Below, one piece after another: positions 9,171 to 15,659 of a DNA stretch of 64,000 bases. A program made the translations under genes and the position numbers. The first letter of the stretch is position 1, and the number at the start of each line of letters is the position of its first letter. The notes beneath the pieces were generated by a model, which had not been told where the DNA came from, searched no databases, and saw only the letters and a program-made list of their open reading frames with translations. Origin of the DNA: UBA1672 sp050633505 (GTDB lineage: Bacteria > Pseudomonadota > Alphaproteobacteria > Micavibrionales > Micavibrionaceae). Location of the stretch: positions 1 to 64,000 of the forward strand of contig JBOEGQ010000009.1 of assembly GCA_050633505.1 (NCBI GenBank). Direction: 5' to 3'.

Positions 9171-9521
9171 TTAAAGTTCGATATTAAATTTCTCTAAAAT
9201 CCAAATCATGGCAAAATACAAGATCATCGTGAGTACGCATGACAACGCAAGTGCGATGTAAAACTGTACGCCTGTACGAAGTAACATCGGGAAAACCAGA
9301 AACATCGGTAAGGATGGCAAGACAAACCAGAAGGTTGCTTCGGAATGGCTGGCGATTTTTTCAACATCTTTTGTCTCCTGCCAAAGCCAAACCATTGCCA
9401 TAACTGATACAATTGGTAAGGAAGCAACCAACGCACCAAATGCCGGACTACGTCGTGAGACCTCTGAAATTGTTGCGACAAGAATGCCCGATATCGCCGC
9501 TTTTATTGCTGCATAAAGCAT
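9171..9521 (-). CDS. DUF3147-type small membrane protein
   Basis: A 116-residue integral membrane protein with four predicted helices, beginning MLYAAIKAAISGILVATISE and containing GALVASLPIVSVMAMVWLW and the final helix TMILYFAMIWILEKF. The conserved polar face (R-x-P-x-x-G-A-L-V-A-S-L-P) matches the DUF3147 family of unknown function. It has no operon partner: an XRE gene lies upstream and a terminator for the other strand lies just beyond its stop. Confidence 0.75.
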   Translation of the reverse strand: MLYAAIKAAISGILVATISEVSRRSPAFGALVASLPIVSVMAMVWLWQETKDVEKIASHSEATFWFVLPSLPMFLVFPMLLRTGVQFYIALALSCVLTMILYFAMIWILEKFNIEL

Positions 9522-9725
9522 GACAATCCCCTACATTTATGATGATAGACGCGCCCATCATAAGGCGTACCTGTTCATTGGCAACCCAAAAATGATGGAT
9601 TAAAAGACGTACATCCACCATATCACGGTTAAATATGAAGCCGGTATATCCTTTGGATTAGGCCTTATCACAACAAACCGCACGCCACCCCCGACTATAG
9701 CCTTTGGGATAGTGTGAAATGATGG

Positions 9726-9935
9726 TTACGTTTCTGTCACAAGATCAAGGAAAGTGGCGTTCAAACATTGCGCAATTGTCACCAGAGTTTTAACAGAAAC
9801 ATTCGCCCGACCATTTTCAAGATTAGAAATAAACCCGCGATCAATCTCTGCCATGCCTGAAAGATCCTCTTGGGTAAGCTGCTGCTCTACCCGAAGTCGC
9901 GATATGTTATTGCCGATGATCTCTAATTCCTTCAT
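9726..9935 (-). CDS. Short XRE-family DNA-binding regulator
   Basis: A 69-residue stand-alone helix-turn-helix protein: IGNNISRLRVEQQLTQEDLS, then the recognition segment MAEIDRGFISNLENGRANVS and a short C-terminal helix. I start it at ATG 9933-9935 (MKELEII) rather than the in-frame ATG at 9968, because the domain begins there and a 20-base palindrome (9934-9953) abuts that codon, as expected for an operator at the translation start. A second perfect palindrome lies 35 bases further upstream. Autorepression is likely. Confidence 0.85.
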   Translation of the reverse strand: MKELEIIGNNISRLRVEQQLTQEDLSGMAEIDRGFISNLENGRANVSVKTLVTIAQCLNATFLDLVTET

Positions 9936-9953
9936 ACAACAATTATGTTGTAT
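9934..9953. promoter_or_regulatory. Palindromic operator candidate
   Basis: ATACAACA-ATTA-TGTTGTAT: two perfect 8-base arms with a 4-base spacer, overlapping the start codon of the XRE gene. The half-site CAACAT also occurs in the palindrome at 18385-18402. Confidence 0.6.
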
Positions 9954-9969
9954 ATATTCGACAAACACC

Positions 9970-9985
9970 GTAGAGTATACTCTAC
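9970..9985. promoter_or_regulatory. Perfect 16-base palindrome upstream of an XRE gene
   Basis: GTAGAGTATACTCTAC is a perfect palindrome 35 bases upstream of the preferred XRE start. Its position suits an operator or a second binding site controlling both the XRE gene and a divergent plus-strand transcript. Confidence 0.5.
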
Positions 9986-10027
9986 ATTGGTATAAATGAA
10001 CGCGTTATATGGACTAATGTTAAACGG

Positions 10028-10065
10028 GCACCCCCGCCTGTTCCCACACAACCTCGCGGGGGTGT
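10028..10065. ncRNA. GC-rich hairpin with loop motif TGTTCCCACACAA
   Basis: The arms GCACCCCCGC (10028-10037) and GCGGGGGTGT (10056-10065) enclose the motif TGTTCCCACACAA (10039-10051). The identical 13-base motif lies in the loop of a differently sequenced hairpin at 15435-15478. It is just downstream of the gene at 10066 (minus) and could serve as its terminator, but it lacks a T-run in either direction. It may be part of a small RNA. Confidence 0.4.
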
Positions 10066-10755
10066 CTACTTATGAGAATTCTTAATTTTCTTTTGAAGAG
10101 CCAAAAATGCATCAAATGCACTGTGTCCATTAATTGCTCTTAATGCGCCCATCATACTCTGTAATGATTGTTTTTTCCACGTGACCTCATCTTGACGACC
10201 TCTAGCATAATCAAACAACCCTATTGCAACACAATACAATTTTACAGAGTCATATAAACGATCTGTATCATTCCTGTTAGCTGCAGAGTCATTCAAAAAA
10301 CTATTCAACCGTGCGTTATGTACTTGATAAAAAGAAAGCAATTCAAACAAATATTCTGCTGAATCATTATCAATCCATTCTATTGCATTTTTTAAGTGTT
10401 GCACGGCATCATCACATCTGGCAGGAGGTTTATTATCAGTGACACCATCGCCATACTGCCGCACAAAAACAAAGCAGGCTTGTGCATATGCACAAATATT
10501 ATCTACAGCATCGGGCAAATGGCCACGCGCCCAAAATCTCTTTCTTTTCAAACCATTGTAATATTTCATCCATGTAAAAACAATAGAAGACGCAGCTAGT
10601 AAACCAGATAAAAGAGTTTGATATTCATAAAGCCATCCTCCTGCTCCTTCAGGTAAGGTAAACCCGCCTGAAGCGGCAATTGTGATAATCAGTACTATGA
10701 ATAGCCCTCCACCAATCGCTATGAAAATAGAGGTGTTGAATGATTTTTTATTCAT
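10066..10755 (-). CDS. Hypothetical membrane-anchored protein, 229 aa
   Basis: No family recognised. Two predicted membrane helices lie at the N-terminus (about residues 9-30, ending in ASGGFTL, and 47-63, LLSGLLAASSIVFTWM), followed by a basic stretch and a cytoplasmic helical domain of about 150 residues rich in Asp, Asn and aromatic residues. The overall plan resembles small membrane proteins that sense or bind a soluble partner, but no motif supports that. The gene stands alone between guaA and an XRE gene, and its base composition is more AT-rich than guaA, so it may be an accessory acquisition. Confidence 0.65.
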   Translation of the reverse strand: MNKKSFNTSIFIAIGGGLFIVLIITIAASGGFTLPEGAGGWLYEYQTLLSGLLAASSIVFTWMKYYNGLKRKRFWARGHLPDAVDNICAYAQACFVFVRQYGDGVTDNKPPARCDDAVQHLKNAIEWIDNDSAEYLFELLSFYQVHNARLNSFLNDSAANRNDTDRLYDSVKLYCVAIGLFDYARGRQDEVTWKKQSLQSMMGALRAINGHSAFDAFLALQKKIKNSHK

Positions 10756-10823
10756 GAATGCCTATGCTTTCTTAGTATTGTGCATGCAAACACAATACAA
10801 CCTTTGATCGCTTCATCCAAACA

Positions 10824-10849
10824 TAAAAAAAACGCCGAAGAATCGGCGC
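10824..10849 (-). terminator. Rho-independent terminator after guaA
   Basis: On the minus strand the hairpin CGCCGA-TTCT-TCGGCG (10833-10848) is followed by a run of eight T (10825-10832 on the plus strand are A). It ends the guaA transcript 27 bases past the stop. Confidence 0.8.
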
Positions 10850-10875
10850 TTTTGGTAACTTTAAAATAATTATCC

Positions 10876-12480
10876 CTATTCCCACTCAATCGTGCCGGGG
10901 GGTTTGGAGGTGATATCATAGACCACGCGGTTGATGCCGTGTACTTCGTTAATGATACGGGTTGAGGTGCGCCCCAAGAACTCATGCTCAAACGGGTAAT
11001 AATCGGCGGTCATACCATCTGTTGATGTCACGGCGCGCAAGGCACAGACATAATCATAGGTACGTGCATCGCCCATCACACCAACGGTTTTAACGGGAAG
11101 AAGAACCGTAAATGCCTGCCAGATTTCATCATAAAGGCCTGCCTTTTTAATCTCATCAAGATAGACCACATCGGCCTTACGCAAGATATCAATCTTGTCC
11201 TGCGTGATCTCACCGGGAATGCGGATCGCAAGGCCGGGGCCGGGAAAAGGGTGACGTGCGATAAAGTCATTCGGCATGCCAAGCTCACGGCCAAGCGCGC
11301 GGACTTCATCCTTAAACAGTTCGCGCATAGGCTCAACCAATTGTAGATCCATGTCATCGGGCAAACCACCAACATTATGGTGTGATTTAATCGTTACAGA
11401 CGGCCCGCCTGTGAAGCTTACGCTTTCAATGACATCAGGGTATAGCGTCCCCTGCGCAAGGAATTTTGCAGGTTTGCCGCCCTCTGCAACACGGGCAGAA
11501 CATTCATCAAACACATCAATAAATAATCCGCCAATCACCTTACGTTTGATTTCAGGGTCACTGATCCCTTCCAATCCGCCAAGGAAACGATCACTCGCAT
11601 CTTCATGGATAAGGGGAATGTTGTAATGGTTACGGAACAGGTCAACGACTTGTTCACTTTCACCTGCGCGCATAAGACCCGTGTCAACGTAGATACACGT
11701 CAATTGGTCGCCGATTGCCTCATGAATAAGAACCGCGGTGACAGAACTGTCTACGCCGCCGGAAAGGCCACAAATGACCTTCTCATCACCAACCTGTGCG
11801 CGGATCTTTTCGATTTGCTCGGCGCGGAAAGATGCCATTGTCCAGTCGCCCTTACATCCGCAAACATTATGGGTAAAGTTTTTAAGTAAATCCTTACCAT
11901 GCGGTGTATGCACGACCTCAGGGTGGAATTGCACACCGTAAAAATTGCGCGCTGTATCGGCGATAAAGGCATATGGTGCACCATCTGATTTTGCAACCAC
12001 TTCAAATCCTGCCGGTAATTCGGCAACATGATCGCCGTGGCTCATCCAAACTTGTTCATGCGCGCCCTTATCCCAAACGTTTGTTGTAATTTCAGAATGC
12101 GAAACCACGTCAACATGTGCGCGACCGAATTCGCGCGATTGTTCTGCCTCAACCTTACCGCCAAGCTGCTTGACCATGGTTTGCTGACCATAGCAAATCC
12201 CGAAGACAGGAACGCCCATTTCAAAAACAATATCAGGCGCCGCAGGTGCATCTTCATCCAGAACACTACATGGGCCGCCAGCCAGAATAATCCCCTTTGG
12301 ATTATACGCCTTAATACGATCATCATCAGCCTGATTAAACGGCCAGATCTCACAATAAACGCCACTTTCACGAAGGCGACGTGCAATCAGTTGGGTAACT
12401 TGTGATCCAAAATCCAAAATAAGGATATGCTCGTGATCTGTATTTGGCGTCGTCGCCAGTTTTTCTTGTGCCTGTGTCAT
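10876..12480 (-). CDS. guaA: GMP synthase (glutamine-hydrolysing)
   Basis: Converts XMP to GMP using ATP and glutamine, the last step of guanine nucleotide synthesis. The 534-residue protein is full length. It has the class I amidotransferase domain with nucleophile Cys96 in GICYGQQTM and the FHPEV His/Glu pair, the ATP pyrophosphatase loop GLSGGVDSS at about residue 240, and the dimerisation domain ending in TSKPPGTIEWE, the classical C-terminus of the family. It is a single-gene unit with its own terminator. Confidence 0.97.
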   Translation of the reverse strand: MTQAQEKLATTPNTDHEHILILDFGSQVTQLIARRLRESGVYCEIWPFNQADDDRIKAYNPKGIILAGGPCSVLDEDAPAAPDIVFEMGVPVFGICYGQQTMVKQLGGKVEAEQSREFGRAHVDVVSHSEITTNVWDKGAHEQVWMSHGDHVAELPAGFEVVAKSDGAPYAFIADTARNFYGVQFHPEVVHTPHGKDLLKNFTHNVCGCKGDWTMASFRAEQIEKIRAQVGDEKVICGLSGGVDSSVTAVLIHEAIGDQLTCIYVDTGLMRAGESEQVVDLFRNHYNIPLIHEDASDRFLGGLEGISDPEIKRKVIGGLFIDVFDECSARVAEGGKPAKFLAQGTLYPDVIESVSFTGGPSVTIKSHHNVGGLPDDMDLQLVEPMRELFKDEVRALGRELGMPNDFIARHPFPGPGLAIRIPGEITQDKIDILRKADVVYLDEIKKAGLYDEIWQAFTVLLPVKTVGVMGDARTYDYVCALRAVTSTDGMTADYYPFEHEFLGRTSTRIINEVHGINRVVYDITSKPPGTIEWE

Positions 12481-12558
12481 GGTCGTCTTTCTAATTTTAG
12501 TTCATGTGAACGCCCCGCTTTTTTACCCGTGAATGCGACGCAGTGCAAAGGTTTTTTG

Positions 12559-13434
12559 CTATATCGGGCGCGAGAACTTAATCAGCAGCAATCCGGCCAG
12601 AGTAATAACCGCTCCGCCCACGATTGTATAAACATCAGGCATTTCACTAAACAACAGTGCCGAAAGTAAAACACCCCATATGATCTGAACATAATGAATA
12701 GGCGCAATCACCTGTGTTGGTGCCACGGAAAATGCCTTTGCCACTAAAATAGAGCCACTAATCGCGGCCAGACTGATCACTAAAAACGCCATGTAGTCAT
12801 AGGCAGATAATACGATTTCCATACTTTGATATTCCCAATATGCGGGAATTGCCGTTGCGCATGACACGAACAAATATTGGAAGAACGCCATAGAAAGCAA
12901 CGTCTGGTTCTTATCTTCAATATAGCGCGACATCACGTAACCCAGCGCAAAAAACAGCGCAAGGATCAAGGCCGCCGCCGTACCCGTATTAATCGGGATC
13001 ATCCCCGGCCTTATCACAATCAAAACACCGACAAAGCCAAGCAACGTAATCGCCCATGATCGGGGACGGATATTCTCACCCGTAATAAAAACTGATAAGA
13101 TTTTCGCCAAAAGCGGCGCCACAAAAATAATTGCATAGGCCGTCGCCAAATCAAGATTGGCAAAAACGTAGAACGAACACACACCCGACCCGGATAACAG
13201 CACTCCACGCAACAAACGTAACTTTAATTGCGGGCGGGTTAATGTCTCACGAAATCCGCCCAAATACCGCGCAAATAAACACAACAAGATCACCGAAATA
13301 CATGATCCGATACACGCAACAAAAATCGTCGGGTAATCCTTTAGATACCGCACAGCCGCATCACTAACCGTCCACAGGCTGAACCCTGTAAAGGCCATAA
13401 GCATTTCTTTTAAATGTGTTGTTTTATGTTCCAT
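12559..13434 (-). CDS. DMT-family (EamA) transporter
   Basis: A 291-residue inner-membrane transporter with ten predicted helices arranged as two EamA halves. The first half includes LLRGVLLSGSGVCSFYVFANLDLATAYAI broken into helices 3-4, and the second includes AAISGSILVAKAFSVAPTQV and the VQIIWGVLLSALLF helix before the final GGAVITLAGLLLI. This drug/metabolite exporter superfamily moves amino acids, nucleotides, SAM and other small metabolites; the substrate cannot be read here. It diverges from metF across 95 bases, which hints at, but does not prove, a methionine or one-carbon link. Confidence 0.85.
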   Translation of the reverse strand: MEHKTTHLKEMLMAFTGFSLWTVSDAAVRYLKDYPTIFVACIGSCISVILLCLFARYLGGFRETLTRPQLKLRLLRGVLLSGSGVCSFYVFANLDLATAYAIIFVAPLLAKILSVFITGENIRPRSWAITLLGFVGVLIVIRPGMIPINTGTAAALILALFFALGYVMSRYIEDKNQTLLSMAFFQYLFVSCATAIPAYWEYQSMEIVLSAYDYMAFLVISLAAISGSILVAKAFSVAPTQVIAPIHYVQIIWGVLLSALLFSEMPDVYTIVGGAVITLAGLLLIKFSRPI

Positions 13435-13529
13435 GGCCGTCTTATCTACACGAGAATTACCCTATTGTCACCGTCTTAAAAGGATGCTCTAATGCGCGTC
13501 ATTAAATATAAAATAGGGTACATTATATC

Positions 13530-14369
13530 GTGAGCAAGCCGACATTTTCTTTTGAATTCTTTCCGCCGAAAACCGAGAAGGCCGCCGATGCATTATGGCG
13601 CGCTGTACCTGATCTTGTCGCACAAGGCCCCAAATTTATGACCGTTACTTATGGCGCGGGCGGATCTACAAAAGACGGTACGATTGATACCATCAAGAAG
13701 AAAATGAACATGACCGATGTTCCGATCGGATCACACCTTACGTTCCTCAATACAACAAAGGATGAGCTATACGCCTATGTTGATGGATTGTGGGAAAAAG
13801 GGGTAAAGCATATTGTTGCCTTGCGTGGTGATATGCCATCAGACCTTCAATGGCCATTGAATACAGATGGTAATTATTTTCAGTATACTTCCGATTTTGT
13901 TGAAGGATTACTTGCAAGACACCCATTTGAAATTTCAGTTGGCGCATATCCGGAAAAGCATCCGGATTCAGAAAACCTTGAGGCAGATATTTACGCACTA
14001 AAAATGAAGTGTGAGGCAGGTGCACATCGCGCACTAACACAGTTCTTCTTTGATAATGAGATCTTCTATAACTTCAGAGATAAATGTGACAAGGCCGGCA
14101 TTAAAACCCAGATGAGCCCGGGCATTCTTCCCATTCATGATTTCACATCTATGTGTAAATTTGCAAAACGATGTGAGGCAAATGTACCAAATTGGATCCA
14201 TGAGAAATTTGAAGGTCTGGAAGACAAACCGGAAGAAGCGCGTAAAGTTGCGATTGATCTTCTTGTATCTCAAAGTGAAGATCTGGCAAAGAACGGGGTG
14301 GAGCATATTCACTATTACACCCTGAATAAATCTGACATTACGAAACAAGCTGTCGAAGCCATTTCATAG
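13530..14369 (+). CDS. metF: 5,10-Methylenetetrahydrofolate reductase
   Basis: Reduces methylene-THF to methyl-THF, the methyl donor for methionine synthase. The 279-residue protein starts FSFEFFPPKTEKA, the family signature, and has the FAD-binding VALRGDMP motif at about residue 97, the catalytic Glu in SFEFFPPK, and the QFFFDNEIFYNF region. It uses a GTG start (13530-13532); the ribosome site is weak. It converges with the protease gene, leaving only five bases between stops. metE, whose methyl-donor chemistry depends on this enzyme, is 1.3 kb downstream. Confidence 0.95.
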   Translation: MSKPTFSFEFFPPKTEKAADALWRAVPDLVAQGPKFMTVTYGAGGSTKDGTIDTIKKKMNMTDVPIGSHLTFLNTTKDELYAYVDGLWEKGVKHIVALRGDMPSDLQWPLNTDGNYFQYTSDFVEGLLARHPFEISVGAYPEKHPDSENLEADIYALKMKCEAGAHRALTQFFFDNEIFYNFRDKCDKAGIKTQMSPGILPIHDFTSMCKFAKRCEANVPNWIHEKFEGLEDKPEEARKVAIDLLVSQSEDLAKNGVEHIHYYTLNKSDITKQAVEAIS

Positions 14370-14374
14370 TCGCA

Positions 14375-15010
14375 CTATAAGCGAAAAAGGAAGTCTTCAA
14401 CGAAATCTGATACTTTTTCGGGGGAAGGCCCCATGAAGGTGCGGGCGCTTGTTTCAAATTCTGCATCCGGCGCATGTGATGCCTTGTAAAAGGCCGCCGA
14501 AGATAAAACGGAAACAATAAATCCGCTTTCATTCACCACAGGCGCGCCAGAATGCCCTAATCGTACTTGTTTATTCGGGCAATCAAAAACAATATGACCT
14601 TCTGGAACACTATCTTTTAACCCGCCAAGATCATGTATCGGTGCAACGCGCATTTCTACCGCCCTTTGCCCCGTGGCATGTAACGCAAATAAACGCCCAA
14701 CACCATCATCCGGTAATAAGTTGTTATTAATCGGGCGTGTATAGAGATCCTCACCAATCGGCTGATCCAATTCAACAATGGCCAAGTCAGATGAGGTAGA
14801 ACGTATCTTAAGCCCCCCCTCTTTCATCCGCGCGTGATCCCCGTGACAATTGGTAAATGCCAATTCATTCTTCACGATACCGCTTAAATTATGCCATGCC
14901 GTTAAAATATGGGAAGGCGATATAAAAGTAGAATTCGCATAGCTACCATACGACTCGTCACTTTTACGCATTATTCCCGTAATTTCACAAATGGATTCAA
15001 AATGGCTCAC
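14375..15010 (-). CDS. Trypsin-like serine protease domain protein
   Basis: A 211-residue protein with the chymotrypsin-fold catalytic triad in order: His40 in ILTAWHN, Asp75 in SSDLAIVEL, and Ser154 in RLGHSGAPV. There is no signal peptide (start MSHFESICEIT), so unlike most bacterial trypsin-like proteins it appears cytoplasmic, or is exported by another route. It has no PDZ domain. It lies 79 bases downstream of an XRE gene on the same strand; that pairing of a regulator with a small protease may be functional. The substrate is unknown. Confidence 0.8.
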   Translation of the reverse strand: MSHFESICEITGIMRKSDESYGSYANSTFISPSHILTAWHNLSGIVKNELAFTNCHGDHARMKEGGLKIRSTSSDLAIVELDQPIGEDLYTRPINNNLLPDDGVGRLFALHATGQRAVEMRVAPIHDLGGLKDSVPEGHIVFDCPNKQVRLGHSGAPVVNESGFIVSVLSSAAFYKASHAPDAEFETSARTFMGPSPEKVSDFVEDFLFRL

Positions 15011-15089
15011 AACAAGTCCCGGTTATAATCGTTTGCAGGTATGTTTAATGCATTATGTTAAAACTCTCAAGAAAAATGATCAAAGCGCT

Positions 15090-15350
15090 TTATTGCTTCT
15101 CATCCTGATGGTCTTGAGCCCACGCAGAAAAGATCGGATCAACAAGTTCAGAATGATGGATTTTAAATCCTTTTGCCAATTTGAAGACTGTATCAAAGCG
15201 CGGCTCTCTCAAACCGCCTTCAATATCCTGAATGGTGCGATAGGGAATATCAGACCGAAAGGCCAACTCCTCTTGCGTGATCTTTTGCTTTTTTCTGTAG
15301 CTTTTAACGAGGCGCGCAGCCTCATTCTTTATCGTCATTGTTAATTCCAC
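15090..15350 (-). CDS. Short XRE-family DNA-binding regulator
   Basis: An 86-residue helix-turn-helix protein: RLVKSYRKKQKITQEELAF, then the turn SDIPYRTIQDIEGGLREPRF and a helical tail FKLAKGFKIHHSELVDP. The extra C-terminal residues (SAWAQDHQDEKQ) are hydrophilic. A perfect 18-base palindrome (15407-15424) lies 57 bases upstream of its start and is a strong operator candidate. It probably heads a unit with the protease gene at 14375-15010. Confidence 0.87.
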   Translation of the reverse strand: MELTMTIKNEAARLVKSYRKKQKITQEELAFRSDIPYRTIQDIEGGLREPRFDTVFKLAKGFKIHHSELVDPIFSAWAQDHQDEKQ

Positions 15351-15406
15351 ACAACATTAACTTAAGTTTGCTTTCCTATAAAATGATTGTATAGTGCATC
15401 ATTGAG

Positions 15407-15424
15407 AACACGGTTAACCGTGTT
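15407..15424. promoter_or_regulatory. Perfect 18-base palindromic operator candidate
   Basis: AACACGGTTAACCGTGTT is a perfect palindrome between the XRE gene and metE. The outer bases TGAGA (15403-15407) and TCTCA (15429-15433) are also complementary but unevenly spaced. It is placed to control the XRE gene and possibly the divergent plus-strand transcript. Confidence 0.6.
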
Positions 15425-15434
15425 ATATTCTCAG

Positions 15435-15478
15435 GCGGCAAGGCCTCTTGTTCCCACACAATGTTCGGGTCTTGTCGC
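15435..15478 (+). ncRNA. Hairpin with loop motif TGTTCCCACACAA
   Basis: The arms GCGGCAAGGC (15435-15444) and GTCTTGTCGC (15469-15478) pair, using G-U pairs, and enclose the same 13-base motif TGTTCCCACACAA (15449-15461) found at 10039-10051. The stems differ in sequence while the loop is identical, which is what a conserved RNA element would show. A T-rich stretch follows on the plus strand, so it may end a short transcript. Confidence 0.45.
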
Positions 15479-15659
15479 TTTCTTTCTATAATCACAGATT
15501 TTTCATGTGTATTTTAACGTCTTATCCATTGCTCAGCTTGGCTTTTCGCAATATCACCTTTTTTAAATTTGGGGGTGTTTTTACTTGCCTTTTATGTTTA
15601 AGTGTTCTACCCAATTGGGCATAAGCGAATTATTTTTTAATCTGAAGATGGAGGAACAT
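15479..15659 (+). other. metE upstream region
   Basis: About 180 bases of AT-rich sequence before metE. It holds the inverted repeat CCCAATTGGG (15611-15620) and loose hairpin potential, but I find no match to SAM-II, SAH or cobalamin riboswitch cores. A strong ribosome site GGAGG (15650-15654) precedes the metE ATG. Confidence 0.35.

Noticed and set aside
15479..15659. Possible SAM-type riboswitch upstream of metE
   Set aside because: Some hairpin potential exists, but I see no conserved core of SAM-II, SAH or cobalamin riboswitches. A covariance-model search would decide.
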